From NCBI GenBank assembly GCA_032250675.1, contig JAVVEY010000122.1, forward strand, positions 1 to 7,513: a stretch of DNA of 7,513 bases, given 5' to 3'. The notes under the pieces were generated by a model. The model was not told the origin of the DNA, did not search any database, and saw nothing but the letters and a program-made list of their open reading frames with translations. The DNA is from Gaopeijia sp032250675 (GTDB taxonomy: Bacteria; Gemmatimonadota; Gemmatimonadetes; Longimicrobiales; Gaopeijiaceae). Both the position numbers and the translations under genes were made by a program. The stretch's first letter is position 1. Each line of letters opens with the position of its first letter. Positions 1-5,230 of the stretch are shown piece by piece.

Positions 1-170
1 CACCCCGGAGCGCGACCAAAAAGCTGTCAAGGGCGGATCGGGACAGAGATCGGCGGGATTCGCGGGGTGCGTGTGACGCCGCGACTGTGGGGCGCGTACT
101 GTGGGGCGTGTACTGTGGGGCGCGTACTGTGGGGCGCGTACTCCGGGGCGCGCTCCGAGGGGTGGTGCCG
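1..170. other. Non-coding region downstream of the permease
   Basis: No convincing gene is seen. The open frames here are short and in shadow of the permease, without a recognisable domain. The region holds the 14-bp tandem repeat (85-154) and, on the minus strand at 25-30, a TTGACA hexamer that could be the -35 box of a gene lying off the left edge. No good -10 box is visible inside the window, so no promoter is called there. Confidence 0.6.
85..154. repeat. 14-bp tandem repeat, about five units
   Basis: Units of 14 bp begin at 85, 99, 113, 127 and 141. The unit is CTGTGGGGCGCGTA. Units 1, 3 and 4 are identical, unit 2 has a single C-to-T change, and unit 5 (CTCCGGGGCGCGCT) is degenerate. 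The period is not a multiple of three and no gene covers it, so it behaves as a non-coding VNTR-like tract. It lies 17 bp beyond the permease stop and would be in the 3' untranslated part of the padR-permease transcript. Confidence 0.9.
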
Positions 171-188
171 CTACTCGCTCCGGAGTAC
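138..188 (-). terminator. Possible long-loop hairpin at the permease 3' end
   Basis: GTACTCCGG at 138-146 is a perfect 9-bp inverted repeat of CCGGAGTAC at 180-188, with a loop of 33 nt. The right arm lies inside the last codons of the permease. On the minus-strand transcript it would form around the stop codon. It has no U-tract, so an intrinsic terminator role is only a guess; the left arm is also part of the degenerating 14-bp repeat, so the pairing may be incidental. Confidence 0.25.
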
Positions 189-2768
189 CTCCGCGGGGTC
201 CACCCCCGTAGCCCGGCGGGCGGGAATCCAGGACGCGAGCGCGGCCACCGCGAGGAAGAGGATGGCGCTGCCTCCCAGGGCCAGAGGATCCCGGGGGCTG
301 ATCTCGTAGAGGAGGCTCGTCACCAGGTCCGACGCCAGCCAGGCACCGCCGACGCCGAGGGCAATCCCCAGGATGGTCACGCCGAGTCCGTCCAGGAGGA
401 CCATCCGGCGGATCCTCCCCCTCTCCGCCCCCAGAGCCATCCGGATGCCCATCTCCCGCTCTCTCTGTCCCACCGAATACGACAGGACGCCGTAGAGACC
501 GACGGAGGCCAGAGCCAGCGCCACCGCCGCCAACGCCGCCATGAGCGTCAGGAGGAAACGCGGCTCGCCCTCCTCTTCGGCCAGGGCGTCGGCGGCCGTC
601 CGCAGCGAGTGCACGGAGATCCAGGGATCGATGGCGGCGATGGCCATCCGGATCTCGGGGAGGACGGCCGACGGGCTCCCCCGCGTCCGGACGGCGAGCT
701 CCATGAACGACCCGGGGCCCTCCGCCCGGGGCGACCGGAGGAACTGGTACGGGCCGTCCCGCTCGTCGCGGCCCATGAGCCGCAGCTCACGGACGACGCC
801 CACCACCTCGATCCATTCGTCGTCCCCGATGCGGAAACGTCTTCCCACCGCCGACCCGCCGTGCCAGAGGAAGGTGGCCAGGTCGCGGTCGATCACGGCC
901 ACCTCGCGGCCCACGTCGGATTCGATGAAGCCACGCCCCTCCTCGACCTCGAATCCCATCGCTTCCAGGTAGCCGGCTCCCGCCGAGGTGTAGGGGATGA
1001 GGTAGGGCTGCTCTTCCGGAGCGGGATCTCCCTCCGTCTCGATGGCGCTTCCGAATGAGAAGCCGGTCCCGCTGCTGGTGCCGACGGCCTCGACGCCCGG
1101 CACGGTCCGGAGACGCTCCTCGATCCCGCGGAGAACCTCGGCCCTCTCGGGCGCGCTCGGGTAGCGGGACGAGGGCGGGGTGAACTGCGCCAGGGCGACC
1201 CGCTCCACGTCGAAGCCCGGGTCCACGGCCAGGAGGGTGGCCATGCTTCGGCCGAAGAGCCCGGCGACCGTCAGGAGCGTCAGCGAGAGGGCAACCTGGG
1301 CCGCGACCAGACCCCGCCTGAGCTTGCGTTGTCCGGGAGGATCGTCCCCTGTCCGGCTCCCCGTCAGCGCTGTCAGCGACGGGTCCCGCAGCGCCGGGAC
1401 GAGCCCCAGGAGCGCCCCGGCGGCCAGCGCGGCGAGGACGCAGAACCCGACGGCGCGGCCCTCCAGCGTCACCGGGTAGGGGCTGAAGAAGGTGATGCTC
1501 CCCGGCATCATGGGGCGAAGCCCGGGGACGGCCAGCGCCGCCAGCGCCAGAGCCCCCATCGCCCCCATCCCCCCCACCACCAGCCCCTCCACCAGAAGCT
1601 GGCGCGCCAGCCTCGCACGCCCGCAGCCGAGGGACACCCGGACCGCCAGTTCCCTCCGTCGCGCGGTGGTCCGGACCAGGATCAGGTTGACGCCGTTGAC
1701 CACCGCAATCAGCAGGATCAGCGCCGCGGTCCCGGCCAGGATCCGCACGCCCCGTTCCGGTCCCGGGTTTATGCGGTGCTCACCCAGGGGGTGCAGGACC
1801 AGGCTCCAGCCCGTGTCTCCGGGGCGCGCCTCTTCGAGGGACGCGGCAACGACGTTCGCCCGGTCCTGGGCGGCCTCGAGGGAGAGTCCCGGTGGACGCC
1901 GGGCCCATACCCGGTAGATCCCCGGGACCTCCCGACCGGCCGCGGTGAAGTCCCGCCGGAGCGGAACCCACAGATCCGCCACCGGCCCATGGTCCGGGAT
2001 CTTCACATCCTCCCTGAGGACCCCAACCACCGTGGCCGGCCCGGTCTCCAGGTGGAGGGTGGTCCCGAGGACACCCCGGTCGGCCCCCAGCCGCTCCCAG
2101 TAACGGCGGGTCAGGATCGCCACCGATTCCGCGCCGGGCTCGGCGTCTTCTTCGGCGAAGTCCCGGCCGAAGAGGAGGGGGACTTCCAGGAGGGAGACGG
2201 CCCCGGGAGTGATCGCCACCATGGAGAGCGGCTCCGGGACGGTGCCGTCGGTGCGGACCAGAGTCTGCCGCGTGATGCCCACCCAGGCGTCCGCCACCGC
2301 CGACCCCGCGTCTCTCCAGCCGTCGAAGCGCTCCGGCGTCTGCACGGGAGAGCTCCGCTCGGCGGTGCCCCCCCAGACCTCCATCCATCGTTCGGCGTCG
2401 GCATAGGGGAGGGGCCGGAGGAGGACCGCGTCCACCACCGTGAAGACGGCCGTTGCCGTCCCCACACCGAGGGCCAGCGTGGCCACGACCGCTGCGGCGA
2501 ATCCCGGTCGCAGCCTGAGGCCACGGAGGGCGACGCGGAAATCAACCAGGAGGCGCGCGAGCACACCGGTGACCCGATCCGCGAGGTGGCGGTGGCGCCC
2601 GATGGCGTCCAGCTCCTCTCGCACCGCCCCGGGATCGCCGAAGCGTCGCTCCGCTTCGTGCCAGGCGTCCTCCGGGTCCCATCCCTGCGTGATGAGGAGA
2701 TCGGCACTCTCCCGGATGTGGTGCCGGATCTCGGCTTCGAGATCCTCCCCCCTCCACGGCGGCCTCAC
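171..2768 (-). CDS. ADOP-type ABC transporter permease (duplicated MacB/FtsX)
   Basis: Predicted 865-residue inner-membrane protein. Residues about 6-58 form a soluble helical stretch like the prefix domain of these permeases (EAEIRHHIRES...RRFGDPGAVREEL). Two MacB-periplasmic-core plus FtsX units follow: helix at about 90-117, extracytoplasmic region to about 340, then helices near 344-366, 393-415 and 440-461; the second unit has helices near 486-506, 738-763, 791-815 and 832-849. The paired motifs RRRELAVRVSLG (371-381) and REREMGIRMALG (769-780) are the conserved cytoplasmic segments following the first FtsX helix. The family (acidobacterial duplicated orphan permease) is known from Acidobacteriota and Gemmatimonadota; substrates are mostly unknown. 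I chose the GTG start at 2768 because it overlaps the padR stop as GTGA, with GAGGGGAAG upstream, and homology begins at once. An open frame continues to 3164 but antisense-looking Arg/Gly-rich sequence there is just the padR region read in another frame. No ATPase gene is adjacent. Confidence 0.93.
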   Translation of the reverse strand: MRPPWRGEDLEAEIRHHIRESADLLITQGWDPEDAWHEAERRFGDPGAVREELDAIGRHRHLADRVTGVLARLLVDFRVALRGLRLRPGFAAAVVATLALGVGTATAVFTVVDAVLLRPLPYADAERWMEVWGGTAERSSPVQTPERFDGWRDAGSAVADAWVGITRQTLVRTDGTVPEPLSMVAITPGAVSLLEVPLLFGRDFAEEDAEPGAESVAILTRRYWERLGADRGVLGTTLHLETGPATVVGVLREDVKIPDHGPVADLWVPLRRDFTAAGREVPGIYRVWARRPPGLSLEAAQDRANVVAASLEEARPGDTGWSLVLHPLGEHRINPGPERGVRILAGTAALILLIAVVNGVNLILVRTTARRRELAVRVSLGCGRARLARQLLVEGLVVGGMGAMGALALAALAVPGLRPMMPGSITFFSPYPVTLEGRAVGFCVLAALAAGALLGLVPALRDPSLTALTGSRTGDDPPGQRKLRRGLVAAQVALSLTLLTVAGLFGRSMATLLAVDPGFDVERVALAQFTPPSSRYPSAPERAEVLRGIEERLRTVPGVEAVGTSSGTGFSFGSAIETEGDPAPEEQPYLIPYTSAGAGYLEAMGFEVEEGRGFIESDVGREVAVIDRDLATFLWHGGSAVGRRFRIGDDEWIEVVGVVRELRLMGRDERDGPYQFLRSPRAEGPGSFMELAVRTRGSPSAVLPEIRMAIAAIDPWISVHSLRTAADALAEEEGEPRFLLTLMAALAAVALALASVGLYGVLSYSVGQREREMGIRMALGAERGRIRRMVLLDGLGVTILGIALGVGGAWLASDLVTSLLYEISPRDPLALGGSAILFLAVAALASWIPARRATGVDPAEVLRSE

Positions 2769-3109
2769 GCCTTCCCCTCGGCGCCCACAACGACCCGCCG
2801 CACGGCGCGGACGTAGCGCTCCCACTCCGCCGACTCCCGCGCCAGCGCCCTCCGCCCCTTCGGCGTGACGCGGTAGAACTTCGCCCTCCTCCCCTTCTCC
2901 GAGACCGCCCACTCCCCGGCGAGCCACCCCTTCTTCTCCATGCGGTGCAGCGCCGGGTACAGCGCCCCCTCCTCCACGAGGAAGTCGCCCTCCGAGGTCT
3001 CCCTGATCCACCGAAGGACCTGGAAGCCGTGGAGGGGACCGGCCCGAGCGATGGCGCTCAGGGCGAGAAACGCGACGGTGCCGGGCAGGATGGAGAGCGA
3101 GTCGCCCAC
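2765..3109 (-). CDS. PadR-family transcriptional regulator
   Basis: A 114-residue winged-helix repressor of the short PadR type. Visible family landmarks are ILPGTVAFLALSAI (7-20), the LHGFQV segment (26-31), the recognition-helix region VEEGALYPALHRMEKKGWL (45-63) and the wing RRAKFYRVTPKGRRAL (74-89), followed by a C-terminal helix for dimerisation. The GTG at 3109 is preferred because GGAGG lies 8 nt upstream; a TTG further upstream in frame is possible. The open frame continues beyond 3109 through the N run into tmRNA, which is not coding. It overlaps the permease by four bases, so the two are almost certainly translationally coupled. In such pairs PadR usually represses its own operon; the ligand is unknown. 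Confidence 0.94.
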   Translation of the reverse strand: MGDSLSILPGTVAFLALSAIARAGPLHGFQVLRWIRETSEGDFLVEEGALYPALHRMEKKGWLAGEWAVSEKGRRAKFYRVTPKGRRALARESAEWERYVRAVRRVVVGAEGKA

Positions 3110-3137
3110 GTCGGGAGCCTCCGCTGAAGCCGCGGGC

Positions 3138-3167
3138 CTCAACGATTGAGACCATCGACTCCATCGA
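3138..3167. promoter_or_regulatory. Candidate PadR operator elements
   Basis: Two sequence patterns sit between the padR promoter and its start. CCATCGA occurs twice with a 9-bp period at 3152-3158 and 3161-3167, overlapping the -10 box and probable transcription start. A perfect inverted repeat CTCAA-CGA-TTGAG lies at 3138-3150, just downstream. Either could be bound by the encoded PadR for autorepression. The sequence shows the repeats; their role as operators is inference. Confidence 0.4.
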
Positions 3168-3192
3168 TACTGCCCTCGCGTGCTTAGGTCAA
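3164..3192 (-). promoter_or_regulatory. Sigma70-like promoter of padR-permease
   Basis: On the minus strand TTGACC (3192-3187) is followed after exactly 17 nt by TATCGA (3169-3164). The -35 box differs from consensus at one base; the -10 box is weaker. Transcription would start near 3157, leaving a 5' leader of about 48 nt before the padR GTG. The promoter begins only 5 bp from the edge of the duplicated tmRNA-end region (3198). Confidence 0.55.
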
Positions 3193-3197
3193 TCCCC

Positions 3198-3252
3198 GGC
3201 GAAGCCGGAGTCTCCGAGGATCGCCGAAGGCGACCGCAGGAGCACCCGCGTC
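3198..3252. repeat. First copy (left part) of the 198-bp duplicated unit
   Basis: These 55 bp are identical to 3415-3469. The identity starts abruptly at 3198, since base 3197 differs from 3414, and runs to the first N. It contains a small GGC-GAA-GCC hairpin, a TCGCC-GAA-GGCGA hairpin, and the left arm of the large hairpin. The rest of this copy lies in the N run and resumes at 3353. Confidence 0.93.
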
Positions 3253-3352
3253 NNNNNNNNNNNNNNNNNNNNNNNNNNNNNNNNNNNNNNNNNNNNNNNN
3301 NNNNNNNNNNNNNNNNNNNNNNNNNNNNNNNNNNNNNNNNNNNNNNNNNNNN
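3253..3352. other. Scaffold gap of 100 N
   Basis: Exactly 100 ambiguous bases, the usual placeholder for a gap of unknown size. Both flanks are 55-bp exact repeats of nearby sequence: 3198-3252 equals 3415-3469 and 3353-3407 equals 3558-3612. The interval between the second pair is 88 bp (3470-3557), so the real gap is most simply 88 bp with that same sequence. Open frames crossing this interval are artefacts. Confidence 0.98.
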
Positions 3353-3407
3353 CGACCCGCGAGGGCCGAAGGAGCTTTCTGATCGTGAGTGGAGGCGGCG
3401 GGAGTCG
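3353..3407. repeat. First copy (right part) of the 198-bp duplicated unit, with truncated tmRNA 3' end
   Basis: These 55 bp are identical to 3558-3612. They include the right arm of the tmRNA terminator hairpin (3371-3380) and, at 3390-3407, a copy of the last 18 nt of tmRNA (acceptor 3' strand and the 3' side of the T-arm). The match stops exactly at 3407; the genuine tmRNA continues with AACCC while this copy continues with GAACGGA. It is therefore a fragment, not a second tmRNA. Confidence 0.93.
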
Positions 3408-3459
3408 GAACGGAGGCGAAGCCGGAGTCTCCGAGGATCGCCGAAGGCGACCGCAGGAG

Positions 3460-3502
3460 CACCCGCGTCCGCGCAGCGGCACGCTGCGCCCGGACGCGGG
3501 TG
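3460..3502. repeat. Very strong imperfect palindrome (hairpin)
   Basis: CACCCGCGTCC (3460-3470) pairs with GGACGCGGGTG (3492-3502), and the next eight bases GCGCAGCG (3471-3478) pair with CGCTGCGC (3482-3489). That makes 19 base pairs around a 3-nt loop GCA, with one 2-nt CC bulge. The 10-mer GGACGCGGGT is the same as in the T-arm of the neighbouring tmRNA, so the hairpin seems to be built from T-arm sequence. It could be DNA cruciform or an RNA structure in read-through transcripts of ssrA. Confidence 0.85.
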
Positions 3503-3523
3503 AGACTCCCGGCGCCTCCACTC
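3492..3523 (+). repeat. Inverted, degenerate copy of the tmRNA 3' end
   Basis: Read on the plus strand these 32 bases match the minus-strand tmRNA end (3623-3592) at 29 of 32 positions. The match covers the T-stem, T-loop, acceptor 3' strand, discriminator A and the three genomic bases CTC that follow. Two differences fall in the T-loop region (TTCGA becomes TGAGA), destroying the T-loop consensus, and one falls beside the acceptor stem. GGAGGCG at 3412-3418 could pair with CGCCTCC at 3513-3519 as a 7-bp acceptor-like stem. It looks like a tmRNA-end fragment, not a functional RNA gene. Confidence 0.8.
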
Positions 3524-3545
3524 CGAGCGGCCAGCTTCGCATATG

Positions 3546-3586
3546 CAGAAAGCTCCCCGACCCGCGAGGGCCGAAGGAGCTTTCTG
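3546..3586 (-). terminator. Terminator-like hairpin of tmRNA
   Basis: CAGAAAGCTCC (3546-3556) pairs perfectly with GGAGCTTTCTG (3576-3586), 11 bp, and the loop carries an inner CCC-GCGA-GGG stem (3561-3570). It starts 9 nt beyond the mature tmRNA 3' end on the minus strand, where a terminator or a 3'-processing structure is expected. The downstream U-tract is poor. The right arm is repeated at 3371-3380 in the first unit copy, whose left arm would fall in the gap. Confidence 0.65.
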
Positions 3587-3594
3587 ATCGTGAG

Positions 3595-3955
3595 TGGAGG
3601 CGGCGGGAGTCGAACCCGCGTCCGCGAAACGGTCCACCCGGGTCTCTACGTGCGTAGGGTGCTGTTGATCTCACTACGGGTGGTCAGCACACGACCGGTC
3701 CACGCAGCCAGTCACCTGTTGTCTCGCTCGCGATGCGGTGACATCACCACGAACCAGCCCGACTCATCGACGTCGACCGGGGCCGCCTCGGGCGGGCGAT
3801 TCCGGTGACGGGTCCAGCGTCAAGCTTCGAAAAGCTTACGCGGCCAGCGCCATGTTGTTGTTGGCAGCTAAAAGTTTCCCGGAGGATTTACGAAGTCCCG
3901 GGACTTCGGCACGCAACCCGGACATCACGAAACACGTCGAAGCCGTGACGCCCCC
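3595..3955 (-). ncRNA. ssrA: tmRNA (transfer-messenger RNA)
   Basis: A one-piece tmRNA of 361 nt that rescues stalled ribosomes with SmpB and tags the nascent chain for proteolysis. The 5' end GGGGGCG (3955-3949) pairs with the 3' CGCCTCC (3602-3596) as a 7-bp acceptor stem with one G-U pair and discriminator A at 3595. The 5' end carries the GGCTTCGACG motif expected of the D-like region and the 3' end the T-arm GGGTTCGACTCCC. Also visible is the tmRNA-typical segment GCGTGCCGAAGT...ACTTCGTAAA. The resume signal TAGCT precedes the tag codon GCC. The CCA tail is not encoded: the genome has CTC there, so CCA must be added by tRNA nucleotidyltransferase. It lies 125 bp downstream of dus on the same strand, and its 3' end is duplicated downstream. 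Confidence 0.97.
3836..3865 (-). other. tmRNA tag reading frame ANNNMALAA
   Basis: Nine codons plus TAA inside tmRNA: GCC AAC AAC AAC ATG GCG CTG GCC GCG TAA. It starts immediately after TAGCT, matching the TAGNN context before the resume codon in known tmRNAs. The C-terminal ALAA is the usual ClpXP/AAA+ protease degron; the upstream NNNM replaces the more usual acidic DENY-like segment. With the alanine carried by tmRNA itself the tag would be 10 residues. Confidence 0.93.
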
Positions 3956-3959
3956 AGAG

Positions 3960-3980
3960 GGCGCGCGTCGTGCGCGCGCC
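3960..3980 (-). other. Hairpin in the tmRNA 5' leader
   Basis: GGCGCGCG (3960-3967) is a perfect 8-bp inverted repeat of CGCGCGCC (3973-3980) with a 5-nt loop. It ends 4 nt before the mature tmRNA 5' end. If transcription starts upstream, it would sit in the precursor leader beside the RNase P cleavage site. Confidence 0.5.
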
Positions 3981-4052
3981 TGTCAAACAGACTGCCGGAC
4001 TGCACCGGCCGAACTGCACCGTAAATATAACGAAATCACTCCGTTACGCAGA
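3981..4052 (-). promoter_or_regulatory. Candidate tmRNA promoter region
   Basis: Two candidates are visible and neither is complete. TATATT (4029-4024) is a good -10 box in an AT-rich patch, but 17 nt upstream there is only TCTGCG; it would give a leader of roughly 60 nt. A perfect TTGACA (3986-3981) lies 25 nt from the mature 5' end, but the matching -10 position is CGCCCT. The first option is favoured because the AT-rich patch is unusual for this GC-rich sequence. Confidence 0.35.
3994..4021. repeat. Two tandem 14-bp units upstream of tmRNA
   Basis: GCCGGACTGCACCG (3994-4007) is followed directly by GCCGAACTGCACCG (4008-4021), with a single difference. The pair lies between the candidate TATATT box and the TTGACA hexamer, so it could be part of the leader or a protein-binding site. 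Function is unknown. Confidence 0.75.
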
Positions 4053-4080
4053 TCCGTCGTGCAGGAATATACCCGCGCCG

Positions 4081-5118
4081 TCATGCAGGCGTTCCGGCCA
4101 CCTGACCGGCGCGCCACGCCTCCTGGTATCGCTCGAGGATCTCCTCGATCTCCTCGAGGCGGGTGACCTGGAAGAGCTCGGCGCGCAGCGCCTTCCCGTC
4201 GGGCAACCCCTTCGTGTACCACCCGAGGTGCTTGCGGAACTCGAGGAGCGCGCGCCCGCGGTCCGGCTCCCAGTCGACCGCGTTGCGCGCATGTCGGAGG
4301 CAGATCTCGAAGCGCTCCTCGACCTCCGGTTCCGGAGGGACGGGCAGGCCGTCGAGCGCGGCGCGTGCCTGGTGGAAGATCCACGGATCCCCGTGACTCC
4401 CGCGCGCGATCATGATCCCGGCGCACCCCGTCTCGTCACGCATCCGCCGGGCATCCTCGCCCGAGCGCACATCACCATTGCCGATGACGGGGACCTCGAG
4501 CGCCTCGACGAGCGCCGCGATCTCCTCCCAGCGCGCGTGACCCGAATACATGTCGGCGCGCGTGCGGGCGTGGAGGGTGACGACGCGCGCGCCGGCGTCC
4601 TGGCAGCGCAGGCCGATCGCGACGGGATCGCGCGTCGCCTCGTCGTAGCCGCTCCGGATCTTGGCGGTCACCGGGAGGGGTGTGGCGTCCACGCACGCGC
4701 GGATGATCGCCTGCACGAGGTCGAGGTCGCGCAGACACCCGCTTCCGCCGTTGCGCTTCACGACCTTCTTGACCGGACACCCGAAGTTGATGTCGACGAA
4801 ATCGGGGGCGAAGGTCTCGGCAACGAAGGCGGTGGCGTCGGCCATCATCGCCGGATCAGCTCCGAAGATCTGGACCCCGATCGGTCGCTCGGCCTCGTCG
4901 AAGCGCAGGTAGTCCAGCGTGCGCTGGTTGCCGTGCATGATCCCGTCGGCCGAGACGAACTCCGAGACGACGACATCCGCCCCGAACTCCCGGCAGAGCC
5001 GACGGAAGGGCGACTCGCTCACGCCCGCCTGGGGCGCGAGATAGAGCGGCGTCCACCCGCTCCGGAGCAGCGCCACGACATCGGACGCGGATGCGTCCCG
5101 CTTCGGATCGTTGACCAT
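4081..5118 (-). CDS. dusB: tRNA-dihydrouridine synthase, DusB type
   Basis: A 345-residue FMN-dependent enzyme that reduces uridines in the D-loop of tRNA with NAD(P)H. The TIM-barrel landmarks are all present: LAPQAGVSESPFRRLC (28-42), DINFGCPVKKVVKRNGGSG (109-127) with the catalytic cysteine at 114, VTAKIRSGYD (150-159), VTLHARTR (180-187) with the conserved histidine 183, VIGNGDV (211-217) and ARGSHGDPWIF (238-248) for phosphate/FMN binding. A helical C-terminal domain (about 265-335) follows. Length is normal for the DusB/nifR3 group. I chose the ATG at 5118 over a TTG two codons upstream; no strong ribosome-binding site is visible for either. It is divergent from the EIIA gene and may run towards tmRNA on the same strand. 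Confidence 0.95.
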   Translation of the reverse strand: MVNDPKRDASASDVVALLRSGWTPLYLAPQAGVSESPFRRLCREFGADVVVSEFVSADGIMHGNQRTLDYLRFDEAERPIGVQIFGADPAMMADATAFVAETFAPDFVDINFGCPVKKVVKRNGGSGCLRDLDLVQAIIRACVDATPLPVTAKIRSGYDEATRDPVAIGLRCQDAGARVVTLHARTRADMYSGHARWEEIAALVEALEVPVIGNGDVRSGEDARRMRDETGCAGIMIARGSHGDPWIFHQARAALDGLPVPPEPEVEERFEICLRHARNAVDWEPDRGRALLEFRKHLGWYTKGLPDGKALRAELFQVTRLEEIEEILERYQEAWRAGQVAGTPA

Positions 5119-5230
5119 TCTCAAAGCTACCGGAGCGCCGTCGGATCGTGTACCGCCACGCCGGCGGGTGCCGCCGACGCGCGCCGCTCACGCGCGCACG
5201 CCTCCCACGCCCGCATCTCACGTCCACATC

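Larger units (their letters stand above)
3415..3612. repeat. Second, complete copy of the 198-bp duplicated unit
   Basis: This copy is complete and runs into the genuine tmRNA, whose last 18 nt (3595-3612) form its right end. It is separated from the first copy by 7 bp (3408-3414). Offsets between copies are 205 bp on the right side and 217 bp on the left; the 12-bp difference disappears if the N run is 88 rather than 100 bp. Inside are a three-way-junction-like set of inverted repeats, an inverted copy of the tmRNA end, and the tmRNA terminator. No protein is credibly encoded. Confidence 0.88.

Noticed and set aside
25..30. Minus-strand promoter from TTGACA near the left edge
   Set aside because: At a 17-nt spacing the -10 position reads CGGGGT, which is not a -10 box, and any gene it served lies outside the window.
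85..154. CRISPR array
   Set aside because: The 14-bp units follow each other without spacers and no cas gene is present.
87..2868. Plus-strand frames opposite the permease (up to 495 residues)
   Set aside because: High GC keeps antisense frames open. Their sequence is low-complexity Arg/Pro/Gly, while the minus strand shows a complete recognised protein.
2769..3164. Upstream extension of the permease frame to 3164 (997 residues)
   Set aside because: The extra N-terminal sequence is Arg/Gly-rich, without domain similarity, and entirely overlaps padR in another frame; the GTG at 2768 coupled to the padR stop is far better.
3353..3612. attL/attR of an integrated genomic island at ssrA
   Set aside because: The direct repeats look like att sites, but only about 150 bp separates them and no integrase or cargo is present. 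Kept as a possible origin of the repeats, not called as an island.
3110..3637. Long frame that extends PadR upstream through the N run into tmRNA
   Set aside because: It crosses 100 unknown bases and translates repeat and tmRNA sequence. A GTG with a good ribosome-binding site at 3109 gives a PadR of normal length.
3595..3640. A separate tRNA gene suggested by the T-arm GGGTTCGACTCCC
   Set aside because: The T-arm belongs to the tmRNA; a matching 5' half is found 300 nt upstream with the tag frame between, not a tRNA body.
3385..3808. Plus-strand frames of 90-139 residues over the repeat and tmRNA
   Set aside because: They are translations of tmRNA antisense and structured repeats, Arg/Ser/Gly-rich, with no domain. 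Such frames near tmRNA are a common source of spurious annotations.
3983..4426. Minus-strand and plus-strand frames overlapping dus and the tmRNA leader
   Set aside because: They are shadows of dus in other frames, without recognisable domains; dus carries all catalytic motifs of its family.
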